The position numbers and the translations under genes are program-made. DNA of 47,429 nt from the NCBI GenBank assembly GCA_000277445.1, contig AJWJ01000137.1:1-47429 (forward strand), in the 5' to 3' direction. The number at the start of each line of letters is the position of its first letter. Position 1 is the stretch's first letter. The notes below the pieces were generated by a model, which ran no database searches, was not told the origin of the DNA, and saw nothing but the letters and a program-made list of their open reading frames with translations. This DNA is from Polysphondylium violaceum. Its lineage: Eukaryota; Evosea; Eumycetozoa; Dictyosteliales; Dictyosteliaceae. Shown piece by piece: positions 22,901-32,829 of this stretch.

Positions 22901-25090
22901 CGGCCTCTTCGCCAGTGGCGGCAGGGGCGACGGTGGCTTTGCTTTCCTCTAAAAGGGTGTTTGACAACTCGCCAAACAAGAGGTTAGAGAGTGTTGGGAA
23001 ATCGTTAGAGGTGGTGATGGCCCTCAATTTGGTGGCTGACTCTTTACGAACACTCCATTGTGAGTGGAGGAGCACAGAGACAAGACTAGAGTACACAGAT
23101 TTTTCATTGGCTTTGACCGAGGGGAAGAGCTTAACACTCTTCAAAAGATCAATCAAGAAATCAATGGCGTGATCCTTTTTGGCAGTACGGGCAAAGAAGC
23201 CTTGTTGATGGGCAAATGATTGTTGGCTATATAATAATTGAACGTTGTTCTTGTCGGCAGTATACTTTTGTTGGAATGTAGGTGTGGTTGACAAGGCCAA
23301 CATAAAATGTAAACTTGCCATAGTGGTCGATGGATCGCAAGTCTTTGGATTCTTTACGGCTTTGATAATGTTGTTGACAATCTCTGTGAATTGATTTAAT
23401 TGTGTAGATTTCTTTTGGAAAATGCAATTTGGACCTAAAGACTTGGCCAAAGCTCTAATGACTTGACCCTTGATCAACTCATCGTCCATTTTCAAACTGT
23501 TGTTCATTACTTTGATTGTAACCTCTGGTAATTCTTCAACCATTCTCATCCAATTACCCAATACTTTAAATGCTTTATATTTGTTTTCTTTATTTACTAT
23601 AGATAGGGAATGATTAATAATTGAGATTAGTATCTTGTGAGTGATCTATGACTATGATATATCTGGAATCCGAAATATATCTAAACTTACATTCTTTTTC
23701 TAAATAAGTTGAAATTAAAGTGACAACAGATTTAGCCAATGTTTTGTCGACAATGGTGGATGAATATTTTTCAGAGTCTAATGAACCGATGGCTACCAAG
23801 GTGTTTATCTTTTGAATAGAATTGCTACCGGCGGTAGTGAGGGATTTGGTGAGGTCTTCGGTAAAGACAGCGCTGGCTACTGTCTTGTCAGAGATCTTGC
23901 TGAAAAGAAGGGCAAATGTTTTCTTTATGATTTTCTTTTCTGAGGATGCATTGGAGAGAATGGGTACGAGTATGGGCATCAACAAGGATTTGGTGATTGG
24001 TGATAAATCAACTTTAAGATTCTCTAATATCAAATGAAACACTTTAAACATTTGCTCTTGATCTCTCTTTATCAAACGAGTGAGTGGTGCAAGAATGACA
24101 TTCTTTACGTCTTCTAAATCCAATTGCGAAAATAAACTCTTGAAAATTCTATGATCCTCTAATCGTTGTTGTGTCATAGACATCACTGTCTTGTTGTATA
24201 AATTTAAAATAAACTTGGAATCTACAATTGGTTGAGTTGTGTTTCTCTTTGAAATAAATTGAAGTATGTAATAAATGATATAAAATTGTTTACTAGAGAT
24301 ATTATCTTTTGAAACTATATCTACAAATATTGAAAATACTTTTTTGTTCTATAATAATAATTAATGATGATGGTGATGCAATGGTTTAGTATTAGTATTG
24401 GTGTCACTTGAGTCAATAATGATGAGGATGAGGACAACAACATACACTTAATGAATTGGAAAAATCTAAACTGTGGATCTTTAATTGCTCGATAGTGAGG
24501 TTACTGAATAACCTGTCCAATACTGTAAAGAAAGGTGCAATGAGTTCTTTGTTTGAGTCAAAGACATTTACAAATCTATAGATGACGAGCATTGCAATGG
24601 AAATTTGGGTGTTTTGTACGAGATACTTGGCACGCTTGTTTACAAGGGGCGAGAGTAATCTCGATTGCCTGTCGAGTTCTTTGAGTATATATTTGGTGAT
24701 GGTCAATTGGATCTCTGGTGTGTAGATGGCGGCGTTGGCCTTGGCGGTAAACTCTTGTTTGACGAGTTGGCCGAGTGTGTCGACGACAAGGCGCGAGTCG
24801 GTGGTGGCAGCGGCAGTGTGACTGTAGGACGACATGAGTGTGTCGACAATCATCAACACACGCTCTTTGGCCTGCTCGACATCGGCACTCCATGTCAATG
24901 TCAATTGATGTGCAAGCCCAACGAGTTGCTTGAACCCGTTGCGTTTGTCTGCTAATCTGCCCTGAATCTTTTTCTCAATCTCTTGAAAATCAATTAAAAA
25001 CAAGTCATTTGGCTGTTGTTCTGGTTGTTGTTGTTCTGATGATGACGATGCATTCATCACTGTTTCTGAGGTGGATAAACTCTCTGTCAT
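16989..25090 (-). CDS. gcn1: GCN1, translational activator of the eIF2-alpha kinase GCN2, 3 exons, 2636 aa
   Basis: Exons 25090-24446, 24348-23691 and 23596-16989 join in frame (7911 nt); introns are 97 and 94 bp. The whole protein is an array of HEAT repeats, and the length agrees with yeast Gcn1 (2672). The central region (for example SDYADRRGAAFGLAGTVKGL and DKRHPISRQGALFAFECL) is the eEF3-like HEAT block that contacts ribosomes. The C-terminal third, including DQHKNVRNNAATALGLLMTL, corresponds to the region that binds the RWD domain of GCN2. A Lys/Glu-rich coiled segment near residue 830 separates N-terminal and central parts. By family knowledge GCN1 sits on collided ribosomes and promotes GCN2 activation in amino-acid starvation, which in dictyostelids is also the trigger for development. 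The gene is divergent from alanyl-tRNA synthetase over an 846-bp region. Confidence 0.95.
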
Positions 25091-25936
25091 GTTGTTGGCT
25101 ATTATGGCGGATGATGTAGATGATGTAGGTGGAATAGAATAATAACCGTTATTGTATTATTGTATTGGACGCAACGTATCTCTTTCTATCTCTTCGCTTC
25201 TCTTCTCTATTCGTTGACGAGTATGATCATAAACACACGCACACAAACACAAACACGGAATACTACAAAAATATATATATAGCGAGTGAGTTGTTATTAT
25301 CTGTGTGGGTATTTGTTGTGTGTGTCTGTCTTTCTTTGCAAGTAAAATAAAAAAGAAAAAAGAATCCCCAAAGATGTTGTTGTCTCTTCTTGATAAAGAA
25401 TGAGGAAAATCATGAGAAAAAACGGGATGTGAAAAAAAAAATTTCAGCATCAAAAAAAAAAAAGAAAAAAAAAGTAAAAAATATTATCATCATTGCCTTG
25501 ATCATAAACAATTGAATTTCACACACGCCCCATCCCACGCCCACACATAATGTGTGTGTGAGTGTGTGAGGGTGTGTCTTCTGGATTATATTACTTCATA
25601 TATCGATTCGGCATTATAGAGTGGTATTGCTTCCTTTCTTGCTATATTCCTTTTCTCGCTATTTACTCAACACTCTATTATTTATGAATAAATGAATATG
25701 CATTACAACCCTAAATTGAATGCTGGCCCAATTTTACGTTATTTTTTTTTCATTTTTTTTTTTTCTATTTTTTTTTTGTACACAAATTTTTTTCAAAATT
25801 TTCTCAACGGCAGACACTGTGTGAGAGCGAAAGAAATCAAAGTTTTTCAGCTTCTTCTTTTTTTTTAATATAAAAACAACACAGATTTAGATATATTATA
25901 GTAGATACTATAGTTGTATATAAACACACACACACA
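25091..25936. promoter_or_regulatory. Divergent intergenic region between GCN1 and AlaRS
   Basis: The 846-bp region between two opposite starts must carry both promoters. It has long A and T runs (25435-25480, 25740-25800) and a CA-rich tract (25519-25548) followed at once by a TG-rich tract (25551-25577), which together can fold imperfectly. An oligo-T run just before the AlaRS leader (about 25855-25867) fits the dictyostelid core promoter layout. Small open frames here are not convincing genes. Confidence 0.6.
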
Positions 25937-28858
25937 ATGGATGTAAATCAAATTAGAAAAACATTTATTGATTTTTTTGTGGAAAAGGCCCAACACACCT
26001 TTGTCCCATCGTCTGCTGTCATTCCTTACGATGACCCAACATTGTTGTTTGCCAATGCTGGTATGAACCAGTTCAAGCCCATCTTTTTGGGTCAAGTCAA
26101 TCCAAAATCTGAGCAAGCTAAATTAAAGAGAGCTGCAAACAGCCAAAAGTGCATTCGTGCTGGTGGCAAACACAACGATTTGGACGATGTCGGCAAAGAC
26201 ACCTATCATCACACATTCTTTGAAATGCTTGGCAATTGGTCCTTTGGCAACTATTTCAAAAAGGAGGCCATCGGTTGGGCTTGGGAGCTCTTGACCGAGG
26301 TATATAAATTGGACAAAAACAGACTCTATGTCACATACTTTAGAGGTGACCCAGAAAAGGGTTTGGACGAAGATACAGAGGCCAAGAACCTCTGGCTTCA
26401 GTTCCTCCCAGAGGAGCGTGTTCTTCCCTTTGGTATGAAGGAGAACTTTTGGGAGATGGGTGACCAAGGACCCTGTGGTCCATGCTCAGAGATCCATTAC
26501 GACAAGGTTGAGGGTCGTAACGGTGCCCCATTTGTCAATGCCGACGACCCCACTTTGATTGAGATCTGGAATCTCGTCTTTATTCAATTCAACAGAGAGG
26601 CCGACAAATCCCTCAGACCACTCCCCAACAAACACGTCGACACTGGTATGGGTTTGGAGAGATTGACATCCATCATCCAACAAGTACCAACCAACTATGA
26701 CACTGACGTCTTTATGCCAATCTTTAAGGCCATCCAAGAGGTCACTGGCTTCCCACACCCATACGGTGGCAAGGTTGGCAAAGACGACCCAGATCAAGTC
26801 GATATGGCCTATCGTGTCATTGCTGATCACATTCGTACACTTACATTCTCTATTACCGATGGTGCTGTCCCATCCACCGATGGTCGTGGTCAAGTACTCC
26901 GTAGAATTCTCCGTCGTGCCGTTCGTTATGGTGATCAAAAATTAAACGCCCCCTCTGGCTTCTTCTCCAAATTGGTCGACATTGTCATTGAAAACTTTGG
27001 CACCTTTTATCCAGAACTCAAAAAGAACCCAGAACACATCAAGATGGTCTTGACCCGTGAAGAAGAGATGTTTAACAAGACTCTCAAAAAAGGTATCGTC
27101 GAATTTGACAAAATGATCAAAAAGACCACCACCGGAACCCTCAGCGCCGAAAATGCCTACTTTTTAGCCACCTGCTACGGTTTCCCAATCGATTTGACCA
27201 CCATTATGGCCGAAGAAAAAGGCTTCAAGGTTGACATTGCTGGCTACGAAGCCCTCTGTGACGCCCAATCTGAAATTGATCGTACTCGTCAAAAGCAAAA
27301 GAAGATTGAATTGACTTTGGGTGCTGAAGCCATCGCCAATCTCAAAAACAAAGACATTAAGACCACCGACGACTCTTTTAAATATCAACAACAAGAAATC
27401 CAAACCACCATCAAGGCCATCTGGGATGGTTCCAATTACATCGACTCACTCACCCAACAAGGCCAATTGGTTGGTATTGTCACCGAGTCTACCAACTTTT
27501 ACCCAGAACAAGGTGGTCAAATCTATGATGTCGGTCAATTTAGCTTTGTCGACGATCAAAAGACTGTCTTTGACGTCAAGGATTGTAAAGTATTTGGTGG
27601 TTATGTTTTACACATTGGTTACCTCTCTTTTGAATGCAACAAACTCTCTGTTTCCGATAAAGTTGAACTCACTGTCGACTATGTCCGTCGTTCCCCAATC
27701 ATGAGCAACCACACCTCTACTCATATGGTCAATTTCGCCCTCCGTAAGGTATTGGGTGACATGATTGATCAACGTGGTTCCTTTGTCGACAACTCTCGTT
27801 TCCGTTTTGATTTCTCTTTTGGTCGTGGTATGACTCGTGAAGAACTCGCCCAAATCGACTCTATCGTCAACGAAACCATTGCCAAGCATTTACCAGTCCA
27901 CGCCAAAGAAGTCCAACTCGCCCAAGCCAAGAAAATCAATGGTCTTCGTGCTGTATTTGGTGAAATCTATCCAGATCCAGTCCGTGTCATCTCTATTGGT
28001 GCCTCTGTCGACGATCTCCTTGCCAACCCAACCAACCCAGAATGGTCCAATCTCTCTATCGAGTTTTGTGGTGGTACACATCTCACCAACACCAAACAAG
28101 CCGAACTCTTTACCATTACCTCTGAAGAAGCTCTCGGTGCTGGTGTACGTCGTATCGTTGCTGTCACTGGTTCTGAAGCCACTGCCACTTTTGAAAATAA
28201 CAAAAAACTCGAACAAAGATTCAACGATGCCTTGAAACTCACTGGTTCTGATCTCTCTAAAGAAATTGTTGCCCTCTTGAACGTCCTCCAAATCACCACC
28301 CTCTCTGCTAGTGCTCGTATGTCTCTTGTCGAAACCCTCAAAACTCTTCAAGCTCTCCAAAGAAAGCAAGCCAAAGAAGCTGAAGGTAATCAATCTCAAC
28401 TCGCCCAATCCTATGTTGACTCCGTCGCTGACAAACTCGTTGAAAAGAATACATTGGTTCATGCTGATTTAATTAATTGTATGTATCTCAAAATTATTGA
28501 CTACAAATATATAATTTAATATACTAATTCAAATTAATCAATAGTAACTTCAAATAATCCTTTAATCACCGAAACTATTAAAAAGATTCAAGCTAAATCA
28601 CCAAATACCGCTATTATTTTAGTTTCACCAGATGAAGAAAAGGGTAAAGCTACCGCTATTGCTATTGTCCCAACTACCTCTGATGTTGCCAAGAATGGTT
28701 TAACTGCCAAGGATTGGATTGCTCACGTTGCTCAAGTTTTGGGTGGTAAAGGTGGTGGTAAAGTTGATGTTGCTCAAGGTGTTGGTTCTAAATTAGAATG
28801 TATCGATGATGCAATTTTAGCTGCTAGATCTTTTGCTGAGAAATTTGTTTCTAAATAA
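25937..28858 (+). CDS. alaS: Alanyl-tRNA synthetase, cytosolic type, 2 exons, 951 aa
   Basis: Exon 1 is 25937-28478 and exon 2 is 28545-28858, joined in frame across a 66-bp intron. The class II core shows DPTLLFANAGMNQFKPIFLG, HHTFFEMLGNWSFGNYF, GPCGPCSEIHYD and motif 3 GRGQVLRRILRRAVRYG. The editing domain zinc/catalytic residues are HTSTH (H592, H596) and CGGTH (C711, H715). The C-Ala domain, mostly in exon 2, ends with GGKGGGKVDVAQGVG. The length fits human AARS1 (968). Translation starts directly with MDVNQIRKTF, without an obvious mitochondrial presequence; how the mitochondrion is served cannot be told from here. Codon use is strongly biased to C-ending codons and CGT for Arg, a sign of high expression. 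It charges tRNA-Ala and clears Ser/Gly mischarging. Confidence 0.97.
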
Positions 28859-29078
28859 TCTCCATTATCTATTTGTCTAAATAGAGTAGTAACAATAATA
28901 AATAATATAATATATATCTTTTTTTAAAATAATTTTTCAAGTAAAAGCCCAGCCCGATTGGGCTGTATGCACTTTTTGGGCCGAGTTTTTTTTTTCGCAT
29001 TTTTCTTTGTTTATTCTCAAGTCAATCACAAAATGTATTTTTATCAATGATACGAAAAGATAGATAGGATAGAATAGA
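28859..29078. other. Spacer with GC hairpin after AlaRS
   Basis: 220 bp between AlaRS and the methyltransferase. cagccc and gggctg (28950-28965) form a perfect 6-bp GC-rich stem around gatt in otherwise AT-rich DNA. A similar 5-bp stem (aagcc/ggctt, 29924-29937) follows the next gene. Polyadenylation-type AATAAA-like sequences lie near 28895. Confidence 0.4.
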
Positions 29079-29831
29079 ATGTCCTCACAAAATTTATATG
29101 ATGATCAAAAATTCTTTGATGGATACGCACAGTTACCCAGATCACAAAGAGGACTGGACGGTGCTCCCGAGTGGAAGTCTATAGAGGCTATGTTGCCTCA
29201 AGATTTCACTGGATACAATGTGTTGGATCTTGGCGCTGGATATGGGTGGTTTTCGAGATATGCTGTTGGTAGAGGTGCTACACATGTAGATGCGTTGGAT
29301 ATCTCTAGTAAGATGATTGAGAAAGCAAAAGAGTTGACCGCTGCAGAGTGTCTCCCATCTATTAGCTACAAAGTACAGGATTTAGAGCATTTTAAAGCAA
29401 CAGATTACCCAACATCCTATGATTTAGTTTATTGTTCATTGACCCTCCATTACATTGTTGGACTAAAAGAGTTGTTGGAGAATGTGTATCAGTGCTTAAA
29501 GCCTGGTGGTGCATTTGTGTTTACTGCCGAGCATCCTATTTTCACTGCAGCAAAGAATCCTCAACCATGGTGGATAGAAAACAATAGTAGTAAAATATGG
29601 CCTGTTTCTCATTACTCTGTTGAGGGTGAAAGAACTACAAATTGGATCACAGAAGGTATAGTCAAACAACACAGAAAGCTCAGTACATACATCAATTTGC
29701 TCATTCAAGTTGGGTTTAAAATCGATCAAATTGATGAATGGGGTCCATCTGCCCAACAAATCAAAGATAATCCCTCCTTAGACGAAGAAAAAGACAGACC
29801 TATGATGTTTTTAATGTCTTTACATAAATAA
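29079..29831 (+). CDS. SAM-dependent methyltransferase, bacterial-like copy, 250 aa
   Basis: Intronless. The N-terminus SSQNLYDDQKFFDGYAQLPR, followed by SQRGLDGAPEW, and motif I NVLDLGAGYGWFSRYA (about residues 48-63) follow a family that is widespread in bacteria and some fungi. Further signatures are VDALDISSKMIEKA, YDLVYCSLTLHYIVGLKELL, CLKPGGAFVFTAEHPIFTA, the WxxE motif, GIVKQHRKLSTYINLLIQVG and the closing DEWGPSAQQIKDNP. The gene is clearly related to the three-gene cluster at 11-15 kb on the other strand but keeps more of the bacterial pattern (YAQLPRSQRGLDGAPEW is lost in the cluster). Transfer from bacteria is inferred, not shown. Substrate unknown. The reading frame is complete. 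Confidence 0.88.
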   Translation: MSSQNLYDDQKFFDGYAQLPRSQRGLDGAPEWKSIEAMLPQDFTGYNVLDLGAGYGWFSRYAVGRGATHVDALDISSKMIEKAKELTAAECLPSISYKVQDLEHFKATDYPTSYDLVYCSLTLHYIVGLKELLENVYQCLKPGGAFVFTAEHPIFTAAKNPQPWWIENNSSKIWPVSHYSVEGERTTNWITEGIVKQHRKLSTYINLLIQVGFKIDQIDEWGPSAQQIKDNPSLDEEKDRPMMFLMSLHK

Positions 29832-30072
29832 AAGTAGAATCTATATCTGTCTATATCTAAAATAAACCTCTCTTTTATGTATATTTACTTATAATCTGCA
29901 AGTAATCTTTTGGGTCCATAAAAAAGCCCCAAGGCTTATTTTATCACGAAAAAACTCAGAAAAAAACATTTTCGTATTTTTAATATTTATCTGAGCGAAT
30001 TGCCAGTGCCACTATCATGATCACTCGATAATAATTGATCAATCATTGTTGTCGTGTTATTATTACAACAAA

Positions 30073-32043
30073 ATGAATAAATCAGATTTGTTTTTTAAAA
30101 TTGTAAGAGACAAACCTTTGTTTAGATATCTTACTTCTTTTTTAACCATATCAGTCAATGGGTTTAGCTTTATGAATTGTCCATTCTCCAAGGCAATTAT
30201 ATGGAGGATATTTGATGAAAAGGTAGACTTGTTTTTCAATGTATTTCAACAGGACCCCACAAAACATTATTACATGGACCCCACCAACAACGACTTGATC
30301 ACATTGTGTGCTTCATCCGCGATCCCTTTTGATAAATTTGTTAGGTTATTTCAACAGTTTGAAACTTTGTATAGAGATAACGCAATTCATCCAATCATAG
30401 CCAGCATTGCGACACAACAGATAGAAAAAGTACAATATCTCCTCTCGAAATACCGTCACTTGGAATGCTCGCACGGTAGATTGGTCGAAGGGATTAGATT
30501 TGCTTTAGCGACCGGACCCATCAACGCAAAGGTCTTGCAACTGATATTTGATTATGTAAATGCCCAATCAAGCCTCAATCTATTTGATCGAGGCAAAAAG
30601 GTTTTCTTTGATAGTCTTGTGGAGTCTATGCTCCAATCACCTCATATCAGTCAAGATGTCGCGTTGGTTTTGTATAATTCTGGATTGTCTGACATCTTTC
30701 ATTCGCATTTTGGTATTCGGGAAGTATGCAATCATGGGTACTTGGAGGTGGCTCGTCTGATGGCCCGAGACAGAAGGTCTGCAATGTGCCACAGTATAAC
30801 CAGGATCACTACATACTCATTAGAGGTCATTAAACTCTTTCTCAATATACGCTACTTGGATAAAAATTTTGTTCACAGAATGAGCTTTGACTCTCTTGAT
30901 TTACTTCGAGAATATCTTGCCTATTTTGGTTGGAATTCAACAGAGTGGCTCAATTTCAATATTGTTGATCTTCTTGATGAATCTAGCCTAGACATTTTGG
31001 ATTTTCATTGTGTAAGTGGCCAGTCTATAGATCCTGCCGCGTTGGGAGGAAACCTCTTTCTCGTCAAATATCTCCACCACTCCAAAAATGGTGTGGCAAG
31101 CGTAGGGGCGACCAACTCTTGTTTTGAAATTGTACAATTTCTCATTGAGAATAGAAGCGAAGGATTCACCGATGTTCATCTGACCAACTGTTATTTTGGC
31201 GATATCAAAACAGTGAGGTATTTACACGAAAAGTCATTGGATCCCAGCAACTCGGTACCCATACTGTTCTCTTTTCGTAGTATAGATAGATGTGCCAGTC
31301 ACGGCTACTATGATATCATTAAATTCCTTTTGGAAAACAGAAAAGAAGGCTTCTCAAGAGACGCCATCAACAATGCTGTCTCTGGTGGCTACCTCAACAT
31401 TGTCAAGCTATTGTTGAGCTATAACTCAACCTTTACACTATTTGAAAACTCTATTCAAACGGCCGTCAATAAAGGTGCCTATGATGTGTTGGAGTATCTC
31501 CAGACCACAGTGTATGCCAATCAAGTGACCCCACTCATGCTTGCCCAAAAGCCCAAAAAGGAAATCAGAAAAGCCCCCGCCCCCTTACCCCTGCTCGACG
31601 ATGATCAACTCTATCTTGCCCATTCATCACATCTCGCTCACTTGGTCGCCAGAGGTTGTTATGAACAAGATGATTTTGATCCACTCAAGTTTGTCAAAAA
31701 GTTTATCACAAACAAAAAGCCCCCCGGCCACCAAATTCTCTTTCTCATCCACACCATTATTCACCACACCAACTTTTCAATCAACTATCGACTGGATTTT
31801 CTATTTAGAGTCTTGACAGTATCTATAACAATGGGCAGGCTCTACGTCGTAGATTATTTTTCCAGTTTAAAGTGTAAATTAAATATAATCAATAACGATA
31901 CTGATCAATCATCTAGTAGTGTTACATTATCTACTTTTTTCGATGAAAGCCCCAAATTAAAGAAATCAATTTACTCTACAGATTTCTCAAACTTGTCTTC
32001 CATATCAAAAGATTATTTAAATCATTATGGATTTAATATTTAA
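30073..32043 (+). CDS. Ankyrin-type repeat protein of the dictyostelid multigene family, 656 aa
   Basis: One exon. The chosen start (MNKSDLFFKIVRDKPLFRYL) is preceded by an A-rich leader; an in-frame ATG 27 bases upstream is less favoured. The N-terminal 60 residues (IVRDKPLFRYLTSFL onward) are typical of a large family in dictyostelids that joins an F-box-like start to divergent ankyrin repeats. Repeats are most visible at about residues 320-500: AALGGNLFLVKYLHH, SCFEIVQFLIENR, CYFGDIKTVRYLHEK, SHGYYDIIKFLLENRKEG, AVSGGYLNIVKLLLSYN and AVNKGAYDVLEYLQ. No enzymatic domain or membrane segment is visible. The function is unknown. Such genes are numerous and fast-evolving, so orthology cannot be stated. 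Confidence 0.8.
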   Translation: MNKSDLFFKIVRDKPLFRYLTSFLTISVNGFSFMNCPFSKAIIWRIFDEKVDLFFNVFQQDPTKHYYMDPTNNDLITLCASSAIPFDKFVRLFQQFETLYRDNAIHPIIASIATQQIEKVQYLLSKYRHLECSHGRLVEGIRFALATGPINAKVLQLIFDYVNAQSSLNLFDRGKKVFFDSLVESMLQSPHISQDVALVLYNSGLSDIFHSHFGIREVCNHGYLEVARLMARDRRSAMCHSITRITTYSLEVIKLFLNIRYLDKNFVHRMSFDSLDLLREYLAYFGWNSTEWLNFNIVDLLDESSLDILDFHCVSGQSIDPAALGGNLFLVKYLHHSKNGVASVGATNSCFEIVQFLIENRSEGFTDVHLTNCYFGDIKTVRYLHEKSLDPSNSVPILFSFRSIDRCASHGYYDIIKFLLENRKEGFSRDAINNAVSGGYLNIVKLLLSYNSTFTLFENSIQTAVNKGAYDVLEYLQTTVYANQVTPLMLAQKPKKEIRKAPAPLPLLDDDQLYLAHSSHLAHLVARGCYEQDDFDPLKFVKKFITNKKPPGHQILFLIHTIIHHTNFSINYRLDFLFRVLTVSITMGRLYVVDYFSSLKCKLNIINNDTDQSSSSVTLSTFFDESPKLKKSIYSTDFSNLSSISKDYLNHYGFNI

Positions 32044-32357
32044 ACTGCTTGTACATTACTCAGCGTGTACATTTTAATGTAAAATAAACAAGATTTCACC
32101 TGTTATTGGAAAGCCCCTTTGTTTTTCTTTTTTTTTTTTTAAAGACCATTTTTACAAAATCCAAAGAGATTGGAATTAGATTGTTACGAATTCTAAAGTT
32201 GGGGTTTCGCAAAAAAAATTTGATCTTTCGAAATCATTAATGCTTCGATTACCCAAATAGAGTAAAATTAAAAAAAGATAAATAGACAACAATTTGATCA
32301 AGTCATTCATCAAATACTAATATCAAATACAACAAATACAAACATTCTTTCTTAAAA
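32044..32357. other. Spacer between ankyrin-type gene and small gene
   Basis: 314 bp. A small palindrome tacatt-tt-aatgta lies near 32068 after the stop of the upstream gene. T- and A-runs near 32125 and 32210 are likely promoter elements of the small gene. Nothing else is seen. Confidence 0.4.
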
Positions 32358-32658
32358 ATGTTATTTAACGCTTTATCATCTATTTCTAATCCAATGAAAT
32401 CCATTTCAAACAAAACTGTTAATAATGGTTCATCTGCATCCTCATCCATTGGGAAAACAGGAAACCAATGTTGGTATATTATTGGTATTGGTGGTGCCAC
32501 CGTTTGGGTAAGACTCATGTATTTAAATACAAATTAAAAGTTTTATGAATACTAATATAAAATTTAAATTCAAATAGGTCGATGACTCTGCCACTCCTCA
32601 TTCTTATCACATGGGATACCCACCAGGCACCTTTTCATCATCTGCCAATATCATCTAA
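32358..32658 (+). CDS. Small two-exon protein of unknown function, 76 aa
   Basis: Exons 32358-32507 and 32578-32658 join in phase 0; the 70-bp intron has a GTAAGA donor and a CAAATAG acceptor. The start MLFNALSSISNPMKSISNKT resembles the N-termini of the small HssA/2C/7E-like proteins of dictyostelids, but the Gly-rich remainder of that family is absent. The middle, NQCWYIIGIGGATVWVDDSA, is hydrophobic and could be membrane-associated. The second exon (PHSYHMGYPPGTFSSSANII) has no known motif. The AAAAATG start context and clean splicing support a real gene too short for usual length cut-offs. Function unknown. Confidence 0.65.
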
Positions 32659-32829
32659 ACAACACAACCCGAATTAATCATATACTAAATTAATAAATTG
32701 TAAATTAACTAAAAAATAATATATCTACTATTTTCAGATTTGAAGTTTTTGCCCAAAAATTATTACTTTTTTTGCTAAGAGAAATTTTTTGATTTTTTGT
32801 ATGTAATAAATCTTTGATGATGAATAATA

